In this document: positions 10,480 to 22,911 of the stretch, in pieces
Numbering within the stretch: position 1 is the first letter of the stretch
Layout of the letters: the number at the start of each line of letters is the position of its first letter
Assembly: GCA_001643675.2 (NCBI GenBank)
Contig: LSRY02000031.1
Coordinates: 64,501 to 128,500, forward strand
Length of the DNA: 64,000 nucleotides
Direction: 5' to 3'
From: Monocercomonoides exilis
Lineage: Eukaryota; Preaxostyla; Oxymonadida; Polymastigidae
Notes under the pieces: generated by a model
Seen by the model: only the letters and a program-made list of their open reading frames with translations
Told to the model about the DNA's origin: nothing
The model's database searches: none
Program-made: the position numbers and the translations under genes

Positions 10480-13400
10480 GCGATGAACTGAAAAAGGAAC
10501 ATAAAAAAGGCGTTGTGAAAGTTATATTGCAGGTGAATGAAGAGTTGGTGATCAAATCAACCAATGCGTCATCTTGCTAACTTTCATTAAGCAATGGAAA
10601 AGGAGGGTTTCTGTGTTTGGGTTGTCAAAATTGTTTGAATGAAATACAATTTCTCTTTGATGTTGGTGTGACTTTTGAGAACAACAAAGCAGATATTGGA
10701 TAGAACATGCTCATTTTGGGAAAGGATTTTAATTCATCTGTGACAAATGAGTCATTTGCCTTCGATTATTCATCAATGATAAATGATGACAATTTGTTTG
10801 TAGGAAGTGATAACTTTCATTCAAATAAGGATTTGTTTATGTTCCTTATTCCATACAGCTCATTTGAGATATTTATCTCATTCAAAGGATTTGACGTTGC
10901 AAGACGTGGAAGTGAGGAAGAGCCTTGTTTCACAATGTGGAAAGGGATGAAAAACATGAAAAAGGAGAATAAAAAAAAAACAATTCAGATTGAAGGATCA
11001 ACTATTATTCGAGATTCATTCAACATGTCCAATTATCAGATCAAAAAGGGAGTAAAGATGGGAGAAGAAGATACAAAAGCGATATTGAATTTTGAAAAGG
11101 CAATTGGAAATCAACTGGAATATTTTATGGAAAATGATATTCATCTTGAATTGACGAATATCCAACTCCAACTGACAAATGAATTTGACAACTCAGCCAA
11201 AACAATTATTTCAAACAAAGGAGGAGATTTAGTGATATGCGAATGTTCATTCCATTCAGAAGCAAGAGCGAACAATGAATTTGATTGTGTGTTTGTGGAT
11301 GCGATTGGAGGCAGTGTGGAAGTGAATGAGTTGTCGATTGAATCATGCAATGTTGGAAATAGCATTTTTGCAATTAACAGTGCTGGAATAACTTGCCATT
11401 TTGTGAATGTTCGAGTGGAATCGTTGAATGAAAGTGGAGGATGTCTTCTTCTGATCAAAGGATCTGAATTAGCAACAAAGATGAATAAAGAAGGAATAAA
11501 TATTGAGATTGATAATTCATCATTTTCAGGAGTGAAGAGAAGTGATAATTGTGCAAGTGTTTTTGAATTGAAGAGTGAGAAAAAGATTTGTTTGATTGTG
11601 AATGAGGACGACATCACAGAAGACAAAGCAGAAACAAGTGAAAAAGGAGGAGCAATATTCTTCATATTGGGAATGTCTGGATCAATGAAGATGATTGACT
11701 CAATAATCACTAATTGCAACTGCAACTGCAACACAGGAAGGAGGAGGGGTGTATTTGGCAACAGATGAAAGAGGAGAATTGAATTTTTCATTTGTGGGGA
11801 TGAATTTCAGTGACAACTGTTCAAGTGTTGGAAATGATATTTTCATTGAATGTTTCAACATCACATCTCAAATCAATGAAAAACAATTCCAGTTTGATCT
11901 TCGAGAAGGTCATTATTCACGAATAAATGCGATATATGGAAGAGATGAATGCGATTATCCGAATGATACAGATCTGATTGAGTTTATCACCATTCATCAG
12001 AGCGACACAATTGTTGTGAGAAGTGTGGATGGATCGAATGACAAACAGTGTGGAACAAACTCACTTCCATGAAATTCTATTAATTATGAACTGATTCATC
12101 TGACTTTGGATTTCTTGAGCCAAATGTTCATTGTGGATGAAAACATGTTTAGCAGAGAGATTGATCCAAAGGAAATGAGTTTGAGCTCGAAGAATAGAGA
12201 CTTGTGCAACGTTGAAGTGAAAACAGATATTGAAAGCACAGGGGAAGCTTTGATAACATAAGTGGAACAGTTTCATTTGAGAGAGTGAACTTTGTATTTG
12301 ATTTGAATCACATTTTTTCACATGAATCACTGATATCTCCAGAGGGAGGAATTCTTGAAGTGATGAATTGCTCTTTTTCATCAAAGCAATTAATAGAAGA
12401 TGGAAATGAAGGTTTTGCGAGCATTCCATTTAACATTTTTAATATTGAAAAAGGAGAATTACAACTTATGGAATGCAAAGTGAAATATCAAATACTTCGT
12501 GAATCAGCGTTATATCTTTCATCTTCTCTTCCATCAGTAATTGATTCATTAACAATTTGCAATTCAACAATTAAAACTTCTTTGATAGATATTTATGAAT
12601 GTGGTCAAATAACAATTAAGGATTTCAATACAGAAAACATCACAGTTGAAGGAAATGAAGAATCATTGATATGTTACCTGTCAATGAAAAAGACGATGCA
12701 ATTGACAAATTGCACAATAAGTGGAATCTGTTCAAAAACCACAAAAGGAAAATTGATGAAAGTGGAGGATTGTTTGAATGTGAAAATGGACAGTTGCATT
12801 TTGGATGGAAGTTCAAAGGAAAGAAATGGGCAGTTTTTCAATGAGGGAAAAGAGATGTGCAGATGGTCAGGATCTCTTGTGGATGTTGTGAAAAGTTCGA
12901 TTTTTTATGAAAGATACAACAATCTCGAAATCACCAGAAGGTGGAATAACAATGAGTGGAGGAAATATGATAATTGAAGCAGGGAATATCTCAAATAATA
13001 ATCCATCAATTGAAGGATATCCATCATTGAGAAGAAACATCATCTGTTCAGATTCAGGAACATTGAATGTGATGAGTTTGAAAGGAGGAGATGGATTGAA
13101 GGAAAATTCTTCTCTTTGGATGCTGAATGATGGGTGCAGTTTTGAAGGGATTGTTTTTGAAAGAGCATCTCTATTTTTCATTCCAGTTTTGGTTGTGAAA
13201 CAGATTGGAGATAAAAGCAGATTGAAAAATATGTGTTCGATGAGAGTGGATATGTGTCAGAGACAGAGGCAGAAAGGAGAGTGCCAAAAGAGATGATAAC
13301 AGAAGCAGGAGAAGGGGTGGAAGTGAGTGTGTGCATTCAGTTTGGAGATGGCAATAATCCATCATCAACTGATTCTTTCATTCTGAAGAATACAAGCGAA

Positions 13401-13991
13401 GCAAAGGTGAATGGAGATGACAGAATTGCTGAAGGTGGAAAAGAAGGGAAATCTTATTGGTTGTTGATTGTGATTGCGATATTTGCTGTATTGTTTTTGG
13501 TTGTTCTAATTGTCTCCATCATATTCATTGTTCGATGGAGAAGGGCAAAAGAAGAAGCAAAAGATCTGAGAGAGATTGTGAATGATAACATCAGAAAGGA
13601 TCCGAAGCTGATTGAGATGGTGACGATGGAGATGTCACCTGAGGAGCAGTGGAGGAGAGCAGAGAGGGAGGCAGAGAAGAAGAATGAAGAGAGGATGAAG
13701 AAGAGAGTGTATGAGAAAACCTTGGGACATTCCGAGTCTTCAGAGCATCTTCTCTCTGAGAGTGGGTCAACTGAATACATTCTTGGAAGAGATTCAGACA
13801 AGATTCCTGATTGGGCTCTTGAGAAAGTTGAGGAAGAAGAAATTCAAAAGAGATCACCATCACCATCCATTTCATCCACTTCAACAACTGACTCAGATTC
13901 AACTTTTGTTCGGAGAGAGGATTTGTGCCCGACCGCCTCATCGATGTTGAATCTGGTGGGTGCAATGGCCTGTTCATCTTTTCATGATTAA
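10480..13991 (+). pseudogene. Beta-helix surface receptor with TM helix and long cytoplasmic tail, frameshifted
   Basis: Homology starts near 10480 with the same stretch as the copies at 360 and 34.9 kb and continues to a TGA-free end at 13991. The ectodomain is a long Asn/Ser/Gly-rich beta-helix with motifs such as GGAIFFIL, GGCLLLIKG, GGILEVMNCSF and GSNDKQCGTNSLP. A strong TM helix (13459-13535: WLLIVIAIFAVLFLVVLIVS) is followed by a charged tail with MEMSPEEQWRRAEREAEKK, HSESSEHLLSESGSTEYI and IPDWALEKVEEEE. The frame is broken near 11745, 12255, 12903 and 13230, and stops interrupt it near 10578, 10703, 12070 and 12258. No signal-peptide exon is visible. From memory, oxymonad relatives carry a kinase-like domain after this tail; here it is missing. 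Probably a dead surface receptor. Confidence 0.72.
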
Positions 13992-14903
13992 AAAAATGAT
14001 TCTGTTGATAAAACAAAATAATAATTGGTAAATATCAATCACGAATGTCAACTTTTTATTTTCCACTTACGAATCGTGATATAATCAATATTTCTAACCC
14101 AACCAGAATTGTGAAGTGAAGTGGCATATTGTTTTTGAAGAGAATAACAATGAAATTTTAAAAATGATTATGAAGTGGTTAATGAACAATAAAAACACTG
14201 TATTTTCTTTCGAGAGCATTTCAAAATGTTTTTGCAAATATCAATAAATCAATAATAAATAAGTGGTTCCTTTTTTTATATTTTTAATTGTTATTTTTGG
14301 ATTCAAAAAACCATACATTTGTGAAAAATGATTAAGTTTCTTAAAAACCTTTAAATAATTAATAAGATATTAATGTTTATATCTCATCAAATAACTCCAT
14401 ATTCCAACATTCAAGCACTCCTTTTTAATGATCATTTTGAAATTAACGCATGTGTTTTGCTGGAAAAAGATAAAGCCAATAAATCAAAAAATTAGCTCAT
14501 GAGTACAAAAGCAATTATCAATCCAAAACTTTTGACAGAAATCTTGAACAATATCAATGGATAATGGAATGCGTCTCAGGAACTGTTTTGAATGAATATG
14601 CATGGGCTAATAAAGTTGAGCCATCATCGAAGGAGCTTTTTGCTTCATGCAGATCAAAGGATCAAACATGAAATGCGGCTGAAGTTTTCATTCAAAAAGC
14701 ATGGGAATTAAAGGCGATCCCATTGGTGAGGATGTTGAAGAGTTGTTCGTAAAATGGTTGATGAAATTCTGTTGTTGTACCAAAGTTGCAAAAAAGGAGA
14801 AAACGAACAGGAAAATGAAGAGGAAAATGAAAAAGCAGTTGAAAAAGAGAAAAAATAGAAATGAGTGATTTTTGAGCTACAAAATTCAAAACATTCCATT
14901 CCC
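13992..14903. other. AT-rich spacer, nothing recognised
   Basis: About 900 bp between the receptor pseudogene and the end of a helical-repeat gene. A few basic Lys/Glu-rich frames occur (for example 14690-14880) but match nothing recognised. Confidence 0.5.
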
Positions 14904-16173
14904 TTAAACGTTCACAAGATAATCAGAAATATCTAATGAAATTGAATAATATCCTTTTTCATAAAGAAAATTGAATCTTTTATGAAGGCTTGTGATGGTA
15001 TCTTCGTATCCTACTTCTTCCATCTTTTCAAATATCTTTTTTTCGTTTCCTTTCTTTCCTCTTCTTCCTTTTCATCTTTATTCATTTGTTTCAATCGATT
15101 TGAAACGTACGTAAAAAAATGTAAGCAATCAAATGTTGTTGCTTCGTCCAACGTCTGTTGCTGCATTTCCTCCAAAATAGCATCAACTGCACCTCCTTTC
15201 AATAAATCTTCAATTCTCACGCATCCGTTTCCCGACATTTGAATAAATATGAAAATGCACCACTTGTTTATTTCTCTGAATTTCTCCTTCGCTGCTCGAT
15301 ATATCTGAACAATGCTGCTTAAAAGCCCAATAAATTCTTCATTCCACAATTCGCATGAGTGAAAAAAGAACTTTATTGTTTTGAGCCACCTCATTAACCT
15401 AAACACTTTTTCCTTTTCTTTTTCTTTCTCCTCGTCTTTTCTCTTCCATTCAATGCATGCAGCCAATTCTTTCAACCCTCTTCTTGCTTCTCTCACGAAA
15501 TGGAGTTCATTCTCAATCACATCTTCCAACATTTTCTCTTTGGAAAATCTTATTATTAAAAACTCCCAAGCAGATTGATAACCAATACGCGTCAGGTTAT
15601 GATGCTCCTGATGATGCTGGATAATAGATTTTATCTCAATCAAATATTGTTCTTTATTAACTTTCTGTTCAAAAGCAAAAAAGAAACAATAAATGAAGCA
15701 AAAACAATTCAAAAAATACATTTTTCAATAAATCACACATTCCACTGCCAAATGTGACCCAACGCCAGTAAAGCCATTTCCACTTCTTTTTGAATCTCCT
15801 CATTTTCCATTTTGTTCAAGGCAACCTTCAGAAGGCAAGAAACACAAATTGAAAGTATTTCAGATGAGAAATCAATGCTTAGAAAAATATAGCATTCACA
15901 AAGATTGTCAAAAAGATTTTCGTTTCTTTTCTCTTTATTCTTCTGTTCTTCCTCAATCATCTTCTCAATTCTTTTGATCAATGCAGAATGACCAAAGCTG
16001 AAAATATGAATTCCTTTTAGCACGTTGCAAAATCCAACATTCTTCAATGTAAAAATAGCATTTCTTATTGATATATTCTTTTCTTCAATCATTTTATCCA
16101 GTTCATTGAAAAAGTCTATTGAAAAAATTGATTCAAATTCATCTTTATTCATAACATCCACTTGTTCATTCAT
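14904..16173 (-). CDS. Two-exon helical-repeat (ARM-like) family protein, copy A, C-terminal frameshift
   Basis: Exon 1 runs from ATG 16173 to 15739; intron 15738-15665 (74 bp, GTGTGA...CAG) joins in phase 0 to exon 2 at 15664. Exon 1 is all-helical (MNKDEFESIFSIDFFNEL, VGFCNVLKGI, NLCECYIFL, LLALGHI). Exon 2 has the family marks HHNLTRIGYQSAWEFLI, NELHFVREA and LKGGAVDAILEEMQQ. A run of seven A (15036-15042 on the plus strand as T) puts the last 40 codons out of frame. The expected ending, FEKMEEVGYEDT to SDYLVNV, lies in the next frame and stops at 14904. Paralogues with similar exon structure lie at 22.9, 25.4 and 59.6 kb. Homology continues upstream of 16173 without an ATG. Function unknown; the helical repeats suggest protein binding. 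Confidence 0.72.
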
Positions 16174-16969
16174 TTCAAGGATTTTCTGTTTCTGGTCAAT
16201 TTCAGTGCAATGCTCCAGCTCTTGAAAGAATTCTTTTAGAAAAAAGTCAAAAAAACGTGAACTTCACCACTTTTGTCTCAGAAATGAAAATTTGCAAACT
16301 CAAAAGCTTCTCCAAAAACGAAAACTCCATTTTCCAGTAATTTGTTGACGCATTTTTGTTCGTTTTCATTCTGAAAATTGATACGTTTTTGAAGTTTGCG
16401 ATAGTTAATAAATCGAATTAAATTGCAAAATGGTAACATATTTTTGGACATTTCAAAGGTAACATTCTTTAAAAATTAAAAGTCATACCATAAAATGCAA
16501 ATAAACTTCTGAACTGGGTGGAATTAGCCAGGAAGGATTTTTTTGTTGATAATGAATCAAACAAGTAGTTATTCAATATGGGAAGTCGATCAAAGATAAT
16601 TAATTCAAAAAAATCTTTGAACATGAAAACATATTTTTTATTGTTGTTGAAAAAATAAAACTGTTGTTGGTTTTAATTCAAAGTTTATTCCATTGCTTAG
16701 ACCTTTGTGAAAGACCTACATTATAAGTTCACTCGACAAGTCAATAGACAAAACAGTAATCATGTTATTAATCATTATTGTGAAATCAAAAAAGAAAAAT
16801 GAAAGAAATGCATTAAATAAATAAACATAAACAACTCCATTACAAATTAATAGCGTTGAATTACAAAAATGATAGCTAAAAAAATTATAAAAACCCAGAA
16901 TTGTATTTGATGTTGAAATTATCTAATGGATGCATCTGGCAATGCTTATCAAATATTATTAAAAACATT
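16174..16969. other. Spacer with possible 5' end of helical-repeat copy A
   Basis: The first 60 bp (to about 16235) read in frame with copy A (KEFFQELEHCTEIDQKQK) and may belong to its first exon, but no ATG precedes the upstream stop. The rest is AT-rich with nothing recognised. Confidence 0.45.
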
Positions 16970-19900
16970 TCAAGATTTTAATGCAATTGCTCTCAATTGT
17001 TCTACATAGGCATCACCCGCTGCTTTTGCCAAAGACAAGAATTTGGAGTTTTCTCTGAACAACAGCTCCTGAATAAACAGACAAATAAATAAATGAAAAA
17101 TTGTTTTTGTTAGAAAATAAAAAAGAAAAATATGAGAAGAAATAACAAGTGTAAAATACTCACAAAAATTGTGAAAAAAATCCAGCAAATATTTCAATTT
17201 CTCATTCAAAATTCAATCAATTGTACAAACCTTTGGTGCTCCACTCTCAACAAGCTTTCCGCTATCCATCACAAACACCAAGTCAGAGTCAGCAACAGTC
17301 GATAGCCTGTGTGCAATGGTGATGACAGTGCATTCACTGAAGCACTGCCTTGTCACCTGCTGGATCCTTTCGTCTGTCTCAAAGTCCACACTTGCTGTTG
17401 CCTCGTCCATCAGAATGATCCGCGAGCGCCTCAAAAGTGCCCGTGCCAAGCAAAGAAGCTGCCTCTGCCCCACCGAAAAGTTCTGCCCTTCGCTTGCCAC
17501 GTCTGCCCCAAGCTGCTCCTTCATCTGCTGCACCACCTCCCACAGCCCCACCTGTCCCAGTGCTCCCCACACCTCCTCCTCGCTGTGCTCTCCAAACGGA
17601 TCCAGATTGTACCGGATACTCCCACTCAGAAGTATGGGCTCCTGCGCTGTCACTGCCACTGCACCCCGAAGTTCTTTGAGGCCCAGCTGTGTGTGGATGT
17701 CTCGTCCATCAATCAGAATGGCACAGCCTTTCTTCTGCCACTCCGCCTCCACAATTCGAAGCAGCGCTAGCAGAAGACTCGACTTTCCCGATCCTGTCCT
17801 CCCCACAACGCCTACTTTGGCACCACCAGGAATCACAAACGAGACATCGTCCAGAGCCAATGGAAGATTCGGACGATATCTCAAGTCAACATGAGTGAAC
17901 TCAATTCTGCCTGCTGATGGCCAATTTGACAGCAGATGCGACAAAGAAGATGAAATTGAAGAAGAGGAAGAAGCAGAAGAAGAAACATTTGAAAATTTCA
18001 TTTCATTTCCATCCACAGATTTCTCTTCTTTTAATTAGCTGCATTTAATCATCTTGCTCTTTTCATTAACATCCTCTGGAACATTTATAGTACACTCTCC
18101 CTCTTGCTCCACATCACACAATTCTCTTATCCGCCCGATCTTCCCAACAACAAAGTACAACGACAAAAGCTGGCTGTACAAGTTCCTCCCTGCCGAAACA
18201 GCAGAATGTGACATCTGCAGCGCCATCGGTAGAAAATACGTGTTTCTCCCCGCAGCTTTCAAGACAATCGCTGTCAGATAAGTAAGCAGTTCAAGCGCAT
18301 CATAACACCAACTGCTGATGTTTACAACCAGCGCACGCACACTTTCCCTGTAAAACTCCACATCGCACTGACTTCTGCACAGCTCCCTCTGCCTCTCCTC
18401 CACCGCCTCCTGCACTCCAAACGCCCTGATCGTTGCCGCCCCTTCTACACACTGCTTGAAGAAGCGCCCTGATTCGCTTCAAGCAGCAACCAACGAACGG
18501 TCAATGCGGTACTTGGCAATGGACGTTGAATGGCTGATCAGTACCATCGCACTTGTTGCCAGCACAACATGCAGCAGAAGCAACTCCGGCATCGCTGAGG
18601 GGATTGCCACCATGGCCAAGGGCTGCTTCGCGAGGGAGGAGGCAGTGGCATTAAAGGAGTGGAGCACGCTGTAGCTGATGGAGTTCACTGCATTCAGCCT
18701 TCTGTACAACATGCTGGCGGGTGTGGTGTCGAAGAAGCGCATCTGTGCATGGAAGAGCTTTGTGTACATGTCTGTTTTGATGGCATGCGCAGACTGCTGC
18801 TGAAAGTGGTTGCTCAGCAGACGCACAGGAATCTTGCTGAACGAAAAGAAGAGACTCGCGGCAAAGAAGATGAAGAACAAGAAGCCTGAAGAAAGAATGA
18901 AACAACTCAGAAAGGAAAACAAAAACTTTTGCTTCTTTTGCTTTTTTATGCTTTTTGTGTTTGAAGGTGTTTTTCTGAGGTAAATGTTTGGATGCTTTAT
19001 CTTTGGAATTGATATTATTTTTGGAACTAATTTCTTGAGATGGTGATGATGATGATGATGATAGAAAAGGAATGTTATTTGCATATTCAATCTTCTTTTC
19101 ACAATTGTTTTCAAAATTATCACCCAATGTTTCTCTTTCTCTTTCTCCTCCCTTCTTCTCTTCTTCCTCTTCTCCTCCTCCTTCCTTCTCCTCCTTCACT
19201 ATCACCCCCATCTCCTTCACAATCCCCTTAAACTCCTCCGCCCTGCCAATCTTTCTGATACTTCCATCTTCCTCCATTGCGATGACTGTGTCAAAATAAG
19301 GCAGATATTTCGTGTGGTGTGTTGCCAACAAGACAGTCTTCCCTTTCAGCAGCTGGCTGATGCATTTGATGACCAGTGCTTGTCCCACATGAGCATCGAC
19401 ACTCGCCAAAATGTCATCCAACAGAAACACCTCAGCCGATGAACAGGCTGCCCTCGCCAGAGCTATCCTCACACGCTGCCCGCCTGACAGGTTGTATCCT
19501 CTTTCGCCCACTTCTGCTTCATCTCCGCCTGAAAGAATAGACAAATCTTGTTCCAGGCAACATTCTTGAATGACAATGGAGCGGTGACTGGGACGAAGGG
19601 AGTGTTGAAGAGGTTGTTGGATTTGATGGTGTCGTTGAAGATGAAGGGAATCTGGGTTGAAAATGACGGATATAAGAACAAACGATGAATATTATAAGGA
19701 GAAATAAAAAAAAATCAGTTCAGTAAAAGAATTGATGTTCAAAATGTTTATCATTAATTAAGAAATAAATAAAATAAAAAATAATAATAAATCATTCATT
19801 TTCATTTTTATTCATCTTTAATTACACACCTGAGGCACATAAGCCACCTTTCCCTTCAAAAATCCCTTCCCTTCCAAACAGATAGTCTCTCCCAGAATTG

Positions 19901-20162
19901 ATGCAAGCAGCGCTGTCTTGCCACAGCCAACAGGGCCGAAGATGAGAGTGTGTGAATGTCTCGGGAGGGAGAAGGAGATGTTGCGAAGGATGGGAAGAGG
20001 AGAAGGCAGAGGAGGAGGAAGAGGGTTAACGTAGGAGGAGACATCGAGACCATACAGCCAGATGAAGTTGGAGTGGAATGTGTGGAGGAAGGAGGAGAGA
20101 CGAGATGAAGAGGAAGATGATGATGATGTTGTTGTTGTTGTTGAAACTAAAACAGATGATTA

Positions 20163-20690
20163 TGATGATGATTGTGATTTATCTTTCTCTTCTTTCTCTT
20201 CTTTCTCTTCTTTTCCATCTTTTCCATTTTTCTCATCTTTCTCTTTCTTCTCCTTGCTCTCATTCTCTCGGAGTGCTGGCATTTTGAATCGTCTTTTGCT
20301 TCCTCTTGTGAATTTTTTGCTCTTTTTGTTGGTAACTTCAAAGCGACTCCACGCAAATGATGCATTTGTCAGGCTAATCACAATGTCAGTATCATTGTTA
20401 TCATTATTCTCTTCTTTATCTCCTTTTTCTTCTTTATCTTTTACTTCTTCTCTTCCTTTTTTCATTCTTTCTTTCTCTTCTTTTCCTTTGCCTCTTCCGT
20501 TTTCTTTCTTTTCTACATTTTCTTTCATCTTTCTTTGATACGCCTCACTTCCTCCATCATCGTCATCACTTTTGGAATCTTCTTTGCTTGAGAGTGAAAT
20601 AGAACTTTTATCTTCTTTTTCCAAATTCATAGACAAATCATCAATATCTTCTTTCTCTTTCTCTTTCTCTTTCTCTTCTTCCTTTTTGTT
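20163..20690 (-). repeat. Lys/Glu-rich low-complexity insertion inside NBD1 of the ABCC gene
   Basis: Between the start of NBD1 (DIVISLTNASFAW) and its Walker A exon segment lies a Lys/Glu/Ser-rich stretch encoded by GAA/GAG/AAA runs (K-E-E-K-E-E-K patterns) and flanked on the 5' side by a similar run. A frame change falls in the (GARAAA) runs near 20660 and a stop ends the stretch at 20160. Slippage in this tract is the simplest explanation. Confidence 0.65.
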
Positions 20691-21150
20691 CTTTCTTCTT
20701 TCTTCCTTTCCTTCATTTCCGTTATTTTCATCATTGCCTTCTCCCTTTTTATCATCCTTTCCATTTCCTCCCTTCTCACCTTCAACACTCTTTCCAAACT
20801 TCTTGATAACTCTTCTAACTTCTTTGACCTCCTCCCTCTCTTCCTTCTCTTCTCCATCTTCTTCTCTTTCCCCTCTTCTCTCTCTTTCTCCTCGTATCTA
20901 TCAGGCGACTCATCTGCCTGCAGCAGCATCTCCATTCTCTCAATGTCTGCCTTGTCCAGCCGGATGCTGTTCAGCATCGACGGAATGCCATTCAGCGATG
21001 TTCTGAGTGACTCGACTATTCTGATGGAAGGAAACAGCGCAGACGCCTTCAGAGGTAGATGCTGCCAGAAACGCAGACCAACGAGCACGATGAGGGTGAG
21101 TGTCTTCACAAGCGACTGGAGGATGTCCCCGATGGTGTTGAAGAGGACCT

Positions 21151-21153
<3 letters not shown>

Positions 21154-21201
<48 letters not shown>
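21154..21201. repeat. (GA)n microsatellite forming an intron polypyrimidine tract
   Basis: About 24 GA units on the plus strand, read as (CT)n on the transcript strand of the ABCC gene. They end in TTCAG directly at the acceptor of the exon starting at 21148 (VLFNTIGDIL). The repeat therefore serves as the polypyrimidine tract of the intron 21392-21149. Confidence 0.8.
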
Positions 21202-21204
<3 letters not shown>

Positions 21205-22247
21205 AAGAATGAATGAAAGAATAAGTTGTGGAATATTTATTATTATTTTCATTTATATGTTAGATTAATTAATTATGAAAATATAAAATAAAAAAATAAA
21301 AAATAGAAAATAGAAAATAAAATTGAGAAGAAAAGAAAGGAAAAGAAAAATAGGAAAATTTCAATCAAAAATTCATAATTAAAAAACAATACTCCTTTGC
21401 GAATGAGTTCATCTTGTCGTCTTCCTGATTGAAGAAGCTTGTCTTTTATCATTTCTTCCCAGCCGTTTATTTTTATTAACTGAAGTTTTAAGAACAGCGA
21501 TGCAACACAAAAAAAGAAAGAGAAAGAGAAAAAGTGAAAATATTAGATTATCATCCCCAAAAATAAAATAAGCAATTTTTTATATTTTTAGGATTTCTTT
21601 CTTTCTTTTCACTATTTTTTCTTTTTTCTAAAAATAACACAAATGGAATATGAAATTGGATAAAATACCTTTATTTGATCAAACACTTCAATTGTTGTTT
21701 GGTCTGTCCTGTCCGATTCGCCTCGATATCGCTCGTACTGTTTCTGCGTTTGCCTCGAAATCCACGCAGAAATCGGTGAATCAATGATTACCATCAAAAC
21801 AACACAAAATGATGATTTTCCAAAAAACGTAACAAGCGTCTTTACAGAAAAATACACGTCAAGCGGCATCACCATGAAGTTTTTAACAGATTTAAACGTA
21901 CTCAAAATTCCGCATGAGCTTGGTTCCGCATATTGCATTAATCTTCCTTCACCATCTCGACTTTGTTCATCTTCGCTCAGCCTCAAAGTCTTTTGTAATA
22001 AAATCTTTTTCAATACCCGATCAACGATGTTGTTCATTATTGCCTTGATTATGTCCCTTATGCGTTCAATTATCATTCGCCCTAACATCAAAAAAATGTG
22101 AATTGATGAAAGCTTGATTCCCTCCATCAATCTTCCTTCATCCTGAATAACCCACTCAAGAAACGAACTAATAATAAAATTATCCCGATAGCTTATAACT
22201 ATGCTCAACACATTAAAACTGAAACATTCACGGAAACAAGCAAACAC

Positions 22248-22911
22248 CTTGAAATAACAGAAAAAATCATTTCTGAAAAGGAAAGCTTCCAGATAACTCT
22301 AAATGTGAGGGAAATAAGTGAAATACTAATGCGTTTTCATTTAAAGGGATATTAAAAAGCATGCACGATTTATGACAAACTGTTCCTTTTTTGTCACTTT
22401 TTTGTTTTTTTCTTAAAAAAGCTTTATTGCCTCTTCTTCATGCGGCTCAGAATGATGAAATGAAAAATTTTTTCACATGCAATACGATATATGTGGAATA
22501 TTTTTCAATACTTTCAACTATTCATCGAAATTCAATCCAGACACTTGGAATAAATTATTGTTGGTTCGATCAGAAAGAAACAAAAGATTTTCATTTCTGA
22601 TTCATACAGCCAATCATTGTGGCTTCTTCGCAATATCTTTTACACTTCTTTTTAAAGCAAAAATTTAACAGTTTGTATTACGATCGTTTTTATTTTGCAA
22701 GATAATCAATGTTGTTTGTTTTTATCTTTTATTTTATTATTTGTCAATCTTTGCTTTTTATTTTGAATATTTTTTGCAAAAAAACAGAATGCGTTTACAA
22801 GATGATGATAAATTTGAAAAAGGAGTTCAGACCATGACCAAAAGCGAGCAATTTTCAAGTTTGTTCTTTTATTTTGATTAAGTAGTTTTGAACAAATTTT
22901 TTATTTTTTGA
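22248..22911. other. Spacer between ABCC gene and helical-repeat copy B
   Basis: The missing 5' part of the ABCC gene should lie here. Minus-strand reading gives short broken fragments with stops (for example around 22390-22600), but none could be assigned to the transporter with confidence. Confidence 0.4.

Larger units (their letters stand above)
16970..22247 (-). pseudogene. ABCC/MRP-type ABC transporter with in-frame stops and frameshifts
   Basis: Exons on the minus strand: 22247-21669 (first membrane domain), 21479-21393 (INGWEEMIKDKLLQSG, the KLYAWE region of the family), 21148-19830 (end of TMD1 and NBD1 to YVPQ), 19650-17231 (rest of NBD1, linker, TMD2, NBD2) and 17068-16970 (C-terminus). 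NBD1: Walker A GPVGCGKTALL, Q-loop VPQIPFIFNDT, signature LSGGQ, Walker B VFLLDD, ATHH. NBD2: Walker [19 protein letters not shown], signature FSVGQ, Walker [17 protein letters not shown]. Defects: TAA at 20160, TGA at 18479, TAA at 18035, frame changes near 20660, 19610 and 18900, and loss of the first helix or two of TMD2. No N-terminal exon could be fixed above 22247. If expressed it would export organic anions or conjugates across a membrane; as written it cannot make a full protein. Confidence 0.8.

Noticed and set aside
17309-17898. Several long plus-strand frames opposite the ABCC NBD2 exon
   Set aside because: They are antisense shadows of a G+C-rich coding exon with clear ATPase motifs on the minus strand.
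16970-22247. A non-standard genetic code with TAA/TAG or TGA read as sense (as known for some oxymonads)
   Set aside because: The 1,893-residue TmcB-like gene, the twinfilin exons, the pogo transposase and helical copies B, C and E all read with the standard code and end where their homologues end. The interrupting codons elsewhere include all three stops and would need different residues at different places.
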